Below, piece after piece: positions 1 through 10,985 of a DNA stretch of 64,000 nt. Under the pieces are notes generated by a model. That model searched no databases. It had not been told where the DNA came from and was given only the letters and a program-made list of their open reading frames with translations. The translations under genes were made by a program, and so were the position numbers. The stretch lies in the NCBI GenBank assembly GCA_910591455.2, contig OU342819.1, positions 13,352,262-13,416,261 on the forward strand, written 5' to 3'. The DNA comes from Pholis gunnellus (taxonomy: Eukaryota; Chordata; Actinopteri; Perciformes; Pholidae). Positions within the stretch are counted from its first letter, which is position 1. The number at the start of each line of letters is the position of its first letter.

Positions 1-1129
1 GGACACTCATGGAGACAAAGTCAAAATCCGACAAATATTACACACTATTATAAAAAGGGACAAAAATGTAACGGTACCCAAAAACGACCAATAATGAAAA
101 AGAAGTGCTTTCTGCCAGCTATAGTTAGGTAAGATTCATAGGCAGTGAATGTTGATATACAGATCTGTTTTATATCAAACTGAAACTTCAATTTCACAGT
201 TTTAGACTAACATTAGCATGGCCCTTTAAATACAGAGAAAGTATTCTGTGTAATCCACATGGACAGTTGCGTCCTTACTTCCTTCAAATGTTTTTTTTTT
301 TTTTAAGAGCAGTGATCAGCACATCCTTGCCTCTAAGACAGGCAGCCCACCCACTGACCTGACTAAATCATGTTAGCATGCAGCGAGCGTGTGCCTAAAC
401 GTCTCTAGTGATTCAGTACTGAGAAAGAGGCGGGGAGGAAGTTGTGTTTACCTGTGCCAGTCGGTGTAGCCCAACCGTGGTCCTACTGGCTGCTCATCAG
501 TCAACTGTGAAGACCTGGAGAGACGGAGAGATGTGTGAACGTTTGTTCATCCGTCTGAGAGACAAATATTCAGTCCTGCTTGCATTCCTGCCCACCGCTT
601 TTCATCATTCCTCAAACGCAGACTTGCTTGAGCGTTCACATTCGTAATCGTGCTCATCCCTCACACACACACACACACATCTAATGACGCTGTCTTTTTC
701 CCAGTGGATTAATCGTTTGCATCTCTCTATGTCATCTCCGTCTCCTGCAAGATAGGAGTCTCATCTGCACACCGAGGCCGTTGTTGGTTCAGAGCGATGA
801 AAAGAGTCATCCAGGATGATTCATTGTCCTAAGCCATTCAAGGATGTCTGCATCATAAGCTGGCACTGCGCCGTCAACGTAGTAAATGGCCACTATTCTC
901 TGAAAGTGATGACAAAGCATTATCCATTCATTCCCAGAAAGACTCGGTCCTCACTTTCAATTGCAAACACAGGCATTCATGTAGTACAAGACCTGTATAT
1001 TGGAGGATCAATATCAGTGGGTTATCAAAGACATATCTGTATCACGGCTGATGTGCAAAAACAGATGTGGTGGGCAAACAACAACCAACACTCATCCCTA
1101 CATTGTAGAGCTGGATCGAATCAGCCAGG

Positions 1130-1132
<3 letters not shown>

Positions 1133-1200
<68 letters not shown>
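1133..1200. repeat. (TA)n microsatellite
   Basis: An uninterrupted TA dinucleotide array of about 68 bp with a single G interruption near its end. It produces spurious Tyr/Ile open frames on both strands. Confidence 0.95.
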
Positions 1201-3128
1201 AAACATAACAACCGGTATTAGCTTATTGAACATGTATCGCTATTGTTTATGTTGGCCGATAAGGAATGTTAATAATAAAATGCCGTAGAGAAATGCCAAA
1301 CTGAGTTTGAGGCAAAGTGTCCTCATAGTTCGTCCACCAGAGAGCAAATACAAATGGAATGTAAAATAATACAAAGTCAAATGTATGGATGTATCTCGGT
1401 CACAATTCTTAAAAAAGAAAAGACAACCTTGATCGTGAAAATGTAAGGATCCTTGCAAAAGATATCAAAAATCATAATCTGAATTAGTTGACAAAGAAAA
1501 ATCTAAAATCAAGGTCCACTTACTTGTTCTGGAGCTTTTGACTGTATAACATGGTTTTCATCAGAAAAAAATATATATTTTTATTTCTATTCATAAGGGA
1601 CTCTGACCCTTCTCCCGATGTTTAAAACATCATCTGTCTCATAGAACTGCAGAGTCTGGCATTGCCAAACCCATCTATGCTGCTCTGAACAGCCATTGCG
1701 AAATAAATGGACCATTAGAAAATGCAAGCCAGCAAAAAAAAACAATGACATAGTGTGATTACAAATAACTGATGCCTGCAGTCACACACAAAACAATAGG
1801 TTAGCACTCTTCAACACTTCGTTTCTTTCAGCCTCTTTCTCTCGAAGGAAAGGAGGAACAGCAAGGTGGCTGGAAAGATGATCCGGCTCTACCTGCTGTT
1901 AAAAAGTGCACAAAAGCACCCACTGGGGATTTGCTACAATTCAGAATATGAATATATTAGTATAAACTCTCAAGACACACTCAGGAGGATATTTCACCGT
2001 CCACCTTAGAGGCAACTCTAAGCTCCTCTCTGATCTCTGTCATATCAACCCAGTATCTCCTGGAAACGATCAGTTTACAAGGTGATTACAGCACACGGGG
2101 GACATCTACTCAACACCGCTTTGCTAATATCCCATGATGCTGTTTTGGGGTCTTTTCACCCATCATACTGGAGCGAATTATTGTATCAGAGAAAGGGAGA
2201 GGAAGAGAGAGAGAGAGAGATGGAGAGGTCGATTCATTACGCAACGCAGCTACAATCAGGCTCGGCACGCTCATTGGAAATGAAAGATATCCCTTAGAAG
2301 AATGTTAATGGAGGCAAAGCCACCGGTGCAATTCTTCACCAAATCAGCAGGAGCCGGGGCCGGTCCAATGAAAGGTCGAAAAAAAGGGAAGGAGATGAGA
2401 ATAGAGGAGGTGGACATCCTTGCAGTATAAGTAGGGAAAGGTCACAACTTGATTTTAGGGGAATAAATGGGTTGGGGGAGTCAGAGCAGGGAGGCAGATC
2501 AAGAGAGGAAAGATAAAAGGCACACTGGGAGTCATGAAAGATTACGCGGAGTTGTGGGAAAAAGTTGCTCAAGTCTTTGGGGGGGATGAGAGGGAACAGA
2601 TGAGAAAGAGAGAGAAAGGGTTGGTGTGAGAGCTCGTCGAATGCAAACACCTCTGTAACTGCCAGGTAACTCTAGTTCCTCTCATGATGGTTGCACCATA
2701 TTTGTATATTTTTGCATCTGAATGTCCATGAGGATTTGCTTTTGGAGGGATTGTGTATATATGTGCACTTGGACTAGGTACTGGGTTACAACGTGCAATA
2801 GAATACTTCACCAGCCAAGTCAACCTTTTTTCACACCGATTTAAACTCTGAGCATGCATCATGGATTCAGGACCCCCCGGATGTCCTTAAATCACCATCA
2901 CTGTAGGCCGCTCTTTCCTCCTCTTGGGACCAGAGGGGGAAAATCGCAGGAAGTGGTCATTGTGCGATCTCGGCTGCCATTGGCTGGTGCGGGAAAAGAT
3001 AAGCGAACAAACGTCCTCTGAGTGCCCGCTGGTTGCCAAGCACTCGGATGATGGACGGCTCTACGGATTACGGAAGGATCAGAGGGTTTGTTTTTGTTCA
3101 AAACATCATTGCTGTCGCACACATGTAA

Positions 3129-3131
<3 letters not shown>

Positions 3132-3209
<78 letters not shown>

Positions 3210-3232
3210 TGTGTGTGTGTGTGTGTGTGTGC
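3132..3232. repeat. (GT)n microsatellite
   Basis: About 100 bp of GT repeats with one GA interruption. A shorter CA array follows at about 3391-3422. Confidence 0.95.
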
Positions 3233-5174
3233 ATGCTATTAAAAGCACGGACGAGCATCCACAGGCTGGTTTTAATTCCTCCAGTTCGAGTCACGCTAGC
3301 GGCGGGAAATCTCACTCTACCTCAGATTCTGTGAATGTGAAGTACTCAGATGGAGGACGTCACATCCCAGATGGTCATGAAAGAGAAATTCACACACTCA
3401 CACACACACACACACACACACAGTCAAGCCCATAGGGCGTCCGACCTGGAGAAACCATTCAATCCGTGTCTATATATTCTCTCCACCTCTATTCTCGGCC
3501 TGACAAAAACTTTTCCCTCCCGTGCACCACTGAGCCGGGGGCACAGGGCAGCCGTCGCTCTCAGTTCCTCTCGATGACTTGAGAATCACAAAAGAGGCCA
3601 GTGAGCTCTGTCCTGCCCGGAAGCCCAGATGTCACTCCAATGGCCGACTCCAGAGGTTAGCAAAGGGAAATTATTAAACTTGCCTGAGCACTGAGCTGGA
3701 GCGTACCGTACGACACCAGTGTGGTAGTGAGTGCTAGCGGGGCACAAGAGATTCAAGGGAGCATGTGTTCGGATGTAGATGTGTGTATTCATATCACCGC
3801 CAGCAATTAACCAACCCCATCTTGTCCTGCATCACACCCATCACCCTCTGCCTCCAGACAAACCCTATCTAGGTCACTCTGTGTGCTAACACGGCCGCCC
3901 AATATGAGGATTACACTGCTACCCCCCCAAGATGGCCGTTGTAGCAGATTAATATCTGCAGAATATTTACCATAACCATGTCCTCTAACCAGTCACCACC
4001 CTGTTGTTGCGGCTGTTGATGGTGCTGTGCCGTCTACAGAAAGGTAATTAAATCACCTCAGTCTCTCCAAAATCTCCCACGAATGAGTAAGAATGTAGCT
4101 TTATCCACCTTCTTTCTGCCGATTCATGCTACCTCTCCTCTTCACCTGATGCTGCAATTTGAATTACCACAATTTGACACAAAGGCATCAATTGTTGCAT
4201 AATCCGCATCACCGAAAATGACCTCGACGCCTGCGATATTGCAGCTTGTTGGGTGCTTTGCCGCGCAGCTTGGGACGATATAATTACACGGCCGTCCGTG
4301 GGTTGTCCGAAACCCTTCTGCACTGAACGCTCGGTGATCTTAATAATGAGCACCTCCTCCTGACATAATCTAACCCGTCACATGACTGCGCCTGCTTCCT
4401 CTCAGCCTCCTGTTACTGATCATTAGTATTAAGGGAAAGATGGGGAGGGGATGGGGGAGGGCGAAGTGATGCAACAGTACTTAACTTTAAAGATGGTGGT
4501 GAAAATGTGTGAGAAGAGAGAGAGAGAGAGAGGAAGAGATAAGGAAAATAAATGAGTCTCACATGATTATTATACTAGCTGGTTCTGCTACAAGTTTAAA
4601 TGACCGTGACTTTGAGCTGCTTACATCTTGCTCTTAAATAATCTCATCAGCAGAGGACTTTCCTGCAGAAATGATGATGATTATATCACATGCATCATTA
4701 TTGTATCAGCTTCATCTGTCTGTTAGGTTGTATCAGAGCGTTGCATCACAGTTGCAACATTTCTGTCTTCATTTCGGAGATGGAAGACAAAAGGAGGTGT
4801 TTCTGTGTGAAACAAAACTATGATGGATAGTGTTATTGTTAGTCTGCAGTGGTGTGCCTCTTTAAGGCTTTAGTGATGGACAAAAACCCGGTGAATCAGC
4901 ACTATAGGCTGCAGCAAAAAACTGCCAAAAACATTAACCTTGCAGCAATTCCGACACAAAGTTTCCTCTGAGATGGTCCTCGCTGTACCGGATAGTCACT
5001 TAGTTGTGTTCTTTCCTGACAGAGAGGCAATCAACTCGTCATAACTGCGATGGGGTCAGAAATGGGTTAACTGTAGGGTGTTGCAGCCTGATGCAGGGAG
5101 GGTTGGTTTTAAGGTGTGTAGATAGCGATCCTCTTGTTCATAGCTGGGATGTGTGAGTCACTCCAGTCCATGTG

Positions 5175-5179
5175 TGCGC

Positions 5180-5230
<51 letters not shown>
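5175..5230. repeat. (GT)n microsatellite
   Basis: A GT array of about 55 bp, preceded by a short CG-rich start at 5173-5182. Confidence 0.93.
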
Positions 5231-5231
<1 letters not shown>

Positions 5232-6782
5232 CCCTTCCTTCTTCTCTCTCTTGCTCAACCCCTCCCTCCTTTTTCCTGTATACCATCTCTCCCATATAGC
5301 TGCGTATTAATAATAGAAAAGTATAAGCCTCTAAGCATTGGATTTAGTCTCTGAAAGACTCACTGACAACTCTCAAACAGTATGTTCTGACATCGGGAGC
5401 GTGTGTTTTTACTTCATGTTTTCCGCTGCTGACAGGAAGGGGAAATACATATGAGGGCTGAGAAGTCTATTTGTGCCATATTCCATGAACTTCAGTCAAA
5501 CAATAAAGCTCATCCTTACTATCCTGCCCAGTGACTGCAGATTTACTCTAATGCACTACAACTGTCTCTGTCTCCTTCCCTTCCTCCTTGTGTTCCTCCT
5601 ATTAGATTCAACAAATCAAATTATGGCTTATTGCATGATTGGAAGGAAGAGAGAAGGAACCATGAGCAAGATCCATACGTGCCCCTCTTAGTGGTCTGGT
5701 GGCCTACATAGCACCTCCCAGGGAGGATCCCCAAGGATGTTGCGTACATGTGCATGGGCTTCCCCCGCACGTGCACGAGACTAAACGTCTTATAAACCTT
5801 GCCAAGTGACCCTGTGCTACTCCGGTATCGGAAGTCCCACGATTCATTGAGAGTTGTCTGTTGAGAAGTGGTTTCATGTTTCGATTTAGTGCTCACATAA
5901 AGTGGCTTTGACATCGTGTTAGTACATTATTATTAGATGATGCACTCATACATCTCAGTAGACAAAAAGAAAAAAATCAATAACACAGTCTGGCTGCGTC
6001 TCCGGTCGGCCAGTCTGTGCCAAACCACCGGCCCCCTCATCTCCGCTTCCATTCAGCATCAGCTCAAAACAAACAAAGCGTTGCTGATATTTCTTGTGAA
6101 AGTTTTTCTAGACCTAAAAAAACAATAGTCGAAAAGTAGAAAATGTTCTAACTGGGGCACACGTTACTGTGATGGCAAAAGCCCACCACCCTTTAAATGT
6201 TGCACACTGTCATTTCGGGACGGTGGCGCTTTCCAGCCCCTTTCATCCTGCCAGCACTAGAACCTGCAGCTCTCTTCCCAATATCTTCCCAGTCATGGAT
6301 CGACGCCACGGTTCTGACGCATGGCCACATCCGTGCGCCAGAAACCCGGCCGTGCGCTTGGACCGTGCGTCGGATCCGTGTCAAACGCTTGCATCGTTCC
6401 GGGGCTGACCAGACAACTGTACAATTCACACCGATCTCGCCACACGTGCGGCCATTTTTTTGTTGCCCATCCGAGCCATTGTGGCCGTGGCGTGCGCACA
6501 CTTACGACTGGGGCTACAACTCATCCGCTTGTATCCTTCCTCGTGATATGCAGGAAAAGGAAAAAGGACTCCACTATGGGCCCCCAACGCAAAACTGAAC
6601 TGTGTCTGAATAAAGCCTGTTCTCACGGCAGAGCGGGCTCTATTGGGGGCAAACATGCCCTTCTGTCAAACTCTACTGCACCTCAAACACGGCAAAGTAC
6701 CTTTGTCTCCCGTTTGAAAGCCAGAGGATGAATGAATTCAAACACCTTCAAATCACAAATATGATCACGAGCCGTGACTTAC

Positions 6783-6960
6783 CTGTGAATCGTGCGTGCG
6801 AGTGCGAGGTCGCGGTAGTCCACCGACCGTCCCGGTTGGACATTCAGGCCCCCCCTCAGCTGTCTGTCCTGGTCCCGCGGCAGACTACCAGAGAACACGA
6901 CGCCAATCAAACAGACACGCCCCGCCCCCTCCCCCTGGCGTCATAGAGCATTGACCAATG
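6783..6960 (-). promoter_or_regulatory. CpG-rich promoter and noncoding first exon of a minus-strand gene (pals2/mpp6 candidate)
   Basis: On the minus strand the bases CACAG are followed by GTAAGTCACG, a near-perfect splice donor, so an exon ends at 6783. No convincing ATG frame crosses it, which suggests a 5' UTR exon. Just upstream on the minus strand are CCAAT boxes (6903-6907 and 6955-6959 on the plus strand), a GC box at 6917-6930 and a CRE-like TGACGCCA at 6936-6943. The whole stretch is CpG-rich, unlike its AT-rich surroundings. In vertebrates the neighbour of NPY on this side, in this orientation, is PALS2 (MPP6), a MAGUK scaffold; the identity here rests on synteny only. Confidence 0.5.
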
Positions 6961-8614
6961 GCAGCGGAGGTACAACCCTCGCTAAGTGGATGCATTGTAG
7001 CATGTAGTAATTTCTTCCTGTCACAATGTCATACGCTCGTCCATTCACAGAAATACTTATTAGCGTTATTTCAGATGCACCATGTAGGCCCAGGCTATGA
7101 ATACTAAAGTGGGAGAGAAGTATTTCTCTGAATGTGGCGCTGCACTCCCATAGTCTAAGATAACATTATAGGGCAGCTTACTATTATATACGCCTATTTA
7201 AAAAAGTATAGTTTGAGATTAACGTTACTCGTTTTGATAACCACTAGGCCTCGGGCTATATGCAGAGCTACACGGATACATTTATGCTAACACTAAGAGA
7301 GCTTTGAAGTACAACATGTTCTTGAAGTAACATAAACGTTATGGAACATAATGTTAATATACCTGTAGGCTATTGACACGAGACTAATACACGCGCAAAA
7401 ATTATGCTGAGCATAAATAGTCAGTTCCCTTAAACAACACACATAAAGTTTTACCGGACGCCATGCATTTATTGTTCATCTACTTCTATCTACTCCCCGC
7501 AGATAAAACCGAGCCTTTGTCTGTGAGAGGGAGCCACGAAGTCTTCAATTCATAGTTTAATGTCGTCAACGTTACTAGCTCACTGTTTTATTAATGACTG
7601 AATGCTCGCTCCACACTTGGGATAAAATGTCGAACCGCCACATGAATATCAATAACTGTGTGTGTCGTCTTCTGGGTTATCTCATTTCCAATGCAGACTG
7701 TGTGTCTGCATTGCCTCTCATAACTGCTTGATTTGTGCTCTATGAGGCCGATTAGTCAGGTTGCGGTAGGCTAACCACTCGTGTAATTGCAATAATGCTA
7801 CTGGAAATGCCATTTCTCCCTTCATTTAGTTTCAGAGTAGCTACTTATCCTCATGGCCACAAGAGAGCGCCATTAGCTACACAATTGGCAGCTTCAAATT
7901 GACTGATGTCTTCTGATCATATTCGCTTTTACCGGACCATTCATGCATGCTAGGCCCAGTTTAAATGGGCCTTTGTCCCGTTCTCCAGTGTCATAGTTAC
8001 ATTAGCTGCAACATGGATTTCAGCTGGAAGGTAAGGTGTGGCACAGCAAGTCCCAACTTGATCTCATCATGAGGGAAGACATCAAGCCAGGGATGTGTCA
8101 GGAGAGCAGTTATAAAAATAATTGTGACATCAGCGGAGCATTCAGGACCAATGTTCTCTCTAATCTGACATTTTAGTGACCTTATATATCAAATAATTAA
8201 TCACATAGATGATATAATACAATGTCAGCCATCAATCGTTGCTCAATTTGCCCCCATAAGTGCGCTCAGGTACTTCTGACATTTTGTAACAGTTTGAGTA
8301 CAGCTTCTGCAGTTTAAAATCATTTCATCTATCAAAACAGAATCAAAGCAATACATTCCTTCAAACAATTAATCTTTAATAGCACAATTATACAACACAA
8401 TCAATATTCCCTCCCCCACTTGACTTTTATGTTTCACAGATGATAACTCTGAATAAACTATTTACAATAGTATAAGCAGTTGTGACTGTAGCTGATGGGT
8501 AAGGGAGGAGGGATTGAATATACGGCTCATAAAGGTAAAAGGGGCAGAGGCAGGGTGGTCATAGAGGTCAGAATATCAGCGGCAGTGAAGGTGGAGACAA
8601 CCCCGTTGACAACA
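6961..8614. other. Intergenic, including the npy 3' UTR
   Basis: No gene was seen between the promoter at 6.9 kb and the npy stop codon. The npy 3' UTR occupies the right part on the minus strand. A minus-strand ATTAAA at 8375-8380 is a possible poly(A) signal, which would give a 3' UTR of roughly 250 nt. The rest is AT-rich single-copy-looking DNA. Confidence 0.45.
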
Positions 8615-10065
8615 TCACCAGAATGAAGGGTCATATCTGAGAGAGAGAGAAGCAGAGGACAAGGTCAGCTTCCTGCGAGTTACGACAATGTCACACCGAC
8701 AGTTTTACACATGCACACACCTTGACTGTGGGACCGTGTCTGTGCTTTCCTTCAACAGCAGCTCTGAGACCAGCGTGTCCAGAATCTCAGGACTGGACCT
8801 CTTTCCATACCTGAGAGAAAGAAAGAGACGGAGTGACAGGCATTTAGACGGGCAGAACTTCAAAGGGCTGAGCATCAACATGGAACCTTTTGGCTGTCAA
8901 AAAAACATCAGAGAAAAAGAGACAGACAGCTGAATTGAGCACAGAGAAATACATAACGTGACATATTACTTTGTCATAAGTCCAATTAAAATCTCAGTGA
9001 AGACCGAATACAGTCAGACCGAGACCCTGCAGGGGCAGACAGGAGTTGCATTGCAGGTGGTCATATTTCCTTTTCTGCCCCTCAGATGATAAGCTGTGCA
9101 GCGCGCCTGACCCCCCGGGTGGCTTAACGCCTGCAGCCAGCATGCAAGCCCCCTGACATTCAGAAGAAAGCTGAAAACTGTGGGTGATTGGACACGCAAT
9201 GCTGGCATGGCAGTCATTTCCCCTCAGGTTTTTTTACAGGCGGTAAATGGGCAGCGGGTGTTCCCTGATCTGTCACAAGCTGTAAAATAACTGTAGCTCC
9301 AATAGGCAAAACATGGGCTTTGTTTGATGTGAAAAGTTTGCAGTTAATTTTTTTCAGATTACCATGTCAAGAACATAATAGAAAATGTCAAATCTTGTGG
9401 AAAGACCATTGTTAATAAAGTGTAGAATTTATTATTTTCTCAAATTAAATATACATATTGTTTGTATACCTCGCAGCCATGATGATAAACAATCCAACAA
9501 ACTTAAAATCCTGCACTCCCACTCTGTATACCTTTTTAGCTGGTACAGTGTTAAAGGCTATAGAAGAAAATGGCTAGAAGTGTAACAATGTGAAGCACCA
9601 CTTGATTAAAAAAATGTTTTATCTGATAGCAGTCATCTCATTATATTCAATGGTGGTTGCATTTAATTTAATTGGAGAATACAATTAAATAGACTGGAAT
9701 AATGTGAGGAAGCTACCAGTAAGTGGGAAAATATGAATCCAGTAATTTAAGGAGAAATAAATATTGCTAAGTATTCCATGTAATCGTTATAAACAGGGAA
9801 GTTAAATGACTCCAGCTCTGTTAATAAGCTCTCTGTTCGATTCTGTTCGTGCAGAAAGGTGCAATTAGTCCGCCTACCTCTGTCTTGTGATGAGGTTGAT
9901 GTAGTGTCTCAGGGCTGAGTAGTACTTGGCCAGTTCATCCGCCGGGGCGTCATCCCCAGGGTTCTCCGGTTTCACCGGGTATCCCTCCGTCAGGGCGCCC
10001 AGGCAGAGCAGCGCCCACAGCAGGAACCCCAGAGTCCCCAGCCAGCTTACCACGTTAGGATGCAT
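8615..10065 (-). CDS. npy: Prepro-neuropeptide Y (npy, npya type)
   Basis: Neuropeptide Y is a secreted, amidated 36-residue peptide that acts on Gi-coupled Y receptors; it stimulates feeding in fish. Coding exons on the minus strand are 9878-10065, 8721-8810 and 8615-8636. All have GT-AG borders and their phases join to exactly 99 codons plus stop. Residues 1-28 are the signal peptide (MHPNVVSWLGTLGFLLWALL then CLGALTEG). Residues 29-64 are NPY, starting YPVKPENPG and ending NLITRQRY. Gly-Lys-Arg follows as amidation and cleavage site, then a 32-residue C-flanking peptide ending RYDPSFW. Val3 and Ala14 fit NPY rather than PYY. The length and the position of the introns match the vertebrate family. 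Oddities: positions 10 and 15 of the mature peptide are Asp where most fish have Glu. Exon 2 starts directly at the ATG after an AG acceptor. Confidence 0.97.
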
Positions 10066-10344
10066 CTGGTCGAGTAGAAACAAGTAAAAAAAAACTGTTA
10101 AGTCAGTGCCACATCTCTGGACACTTGTTCCACTGTGCTTTAAATGTCCTGTTCTGTTTTTAGATGAATTGTTATTTATTGAGAGTAGGTTTGAGGGATA
10201 CATGTTTTGTTGGTAGTAAAAACAAACAAACATGTAAATGAGATTTTTGCACATGCAACTAGCAGATTCATGTCTAGAGACTTTAAATAAGTTTCCTGTC
10301 AATAACAGTCAAGGTTTTTGTAAGTCAAATATCAAGGTACTTAC

Positions 10345-10400
10345 ATTTCCCAGAGGATTAGAGGGAGAATTCAGCTGTCCTGAGGTGTCTCTTCTGCTCT
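10345..10400 (-). other. npy: npy noncoding exon 1 (5' UTR)
   Basis: On the minus strand the sequence ending TCTGGGAAAT is followed by the donor GTAAGTACC (10336-10344). It lies just downstream of a TATA box. NPY genes typically have an untranslated first exon with the ATG at the start of exon 2, as here. The 5' end is estimated from the TATA position. Confidence 0.75.
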
Positions 10401-10500
10401 TCTGGGCGCTTGTTGCGCGGTGGGTTTTATATCTGTGTGCGCCAGACGCGCTGCAGAAATACGCGTCAGAGCTGCGCACCGTTTAGCGCAAGTCTCTGCC
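10401..10500 (-). promoter_or_regulatory. npy: npy core promoter with TATA box
   Basis: The minus strand reads ATATAAAA at 10425-10432, about 30 nt upstream of the inferred start of exon 1. The region around it is locally GC- and CpG-rich (10400-10490) inside AT-rich DNA. A TATA-containing promoter fits a tightly regulated neuropeptide gene. Confidence 0.75.
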
Positions 10501-10909
10501 TTTCTTCACATGAACGTCACTAGTGATGCTGTCATCAACGTGCTTTACAAAAAAAAGTTGTTTACACAAATTTAAAAGACGTAGAATAATGCAAACTAAA
10601 ATTAGAATCAATAAGCCTTTTTTCCTAAACGAGTCAATAAGGATTAGGGATTAAGTCGTTTTTTTTTTTTAAATGTGGCCAATCAAGCTGCTATAATAAT
10701 ATGTTAAGACTTAAACCAATAAGACTAATGTCCTTATTGAAAAGTTGCACATATATATATATATATATATTGTAGTGAACATAGAAAGTGGTAAATACAC
10801 AACAAAGTCACTGTTAAGCACTTTGGAAATATTACTGAACTAAATGACTGTGTTGTTAATGTAACAATTATTTTGACGTATGTAAGATTATATTCTATGT
10901 CCCAGATGC

Positions 10910-10910
<1 letters not shown>

Positions 10911-10982
<72 letters not shown>
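10911..10982. repeat. (GT)n microsatellite
   Basis: An uninterrupted GT array of about 72 bp. A short AT array precedes it at 10749-10770. Confidence 0.95.

Positions 10983-10985
<3 letters not shown>

Larger units (their letters stand above)
1..6776 (-). other. Probable first intron of a minus-strand gene (pals2/mpp6 by position)
   Basis: No coding exon was recognised here on either strand. The open frames are short and low-complexity, many generated by TA, CA and GT microsatellites. The stretch lies downstream (minus strand) of a good splice donor at 6777-6782, so it is best read as intron 1 of the gene whose first exon ends at 6783. Non-repetitive blocks with homeodomain-like TAAT cores (for example about 3840-4380) could be conserved regulatory sequence, but only alignment to other fish could show this. 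Confidence 0.4.

Noticed and set aside
2898..3435. His-Thr or Cys-Val repeat proteins on both strands
   Set aside because: Translations of the GT/CA microsatellites; the same applies to frames at 5172, 10734, 10895, 49081 and 49185.
6500..6506. Second minus-strand donor (GTAAGT at 6500-6505)
   Set aside because: Could end an alternative first exon, but no promoter motifs or acceptor support it; kept only as a possibility.
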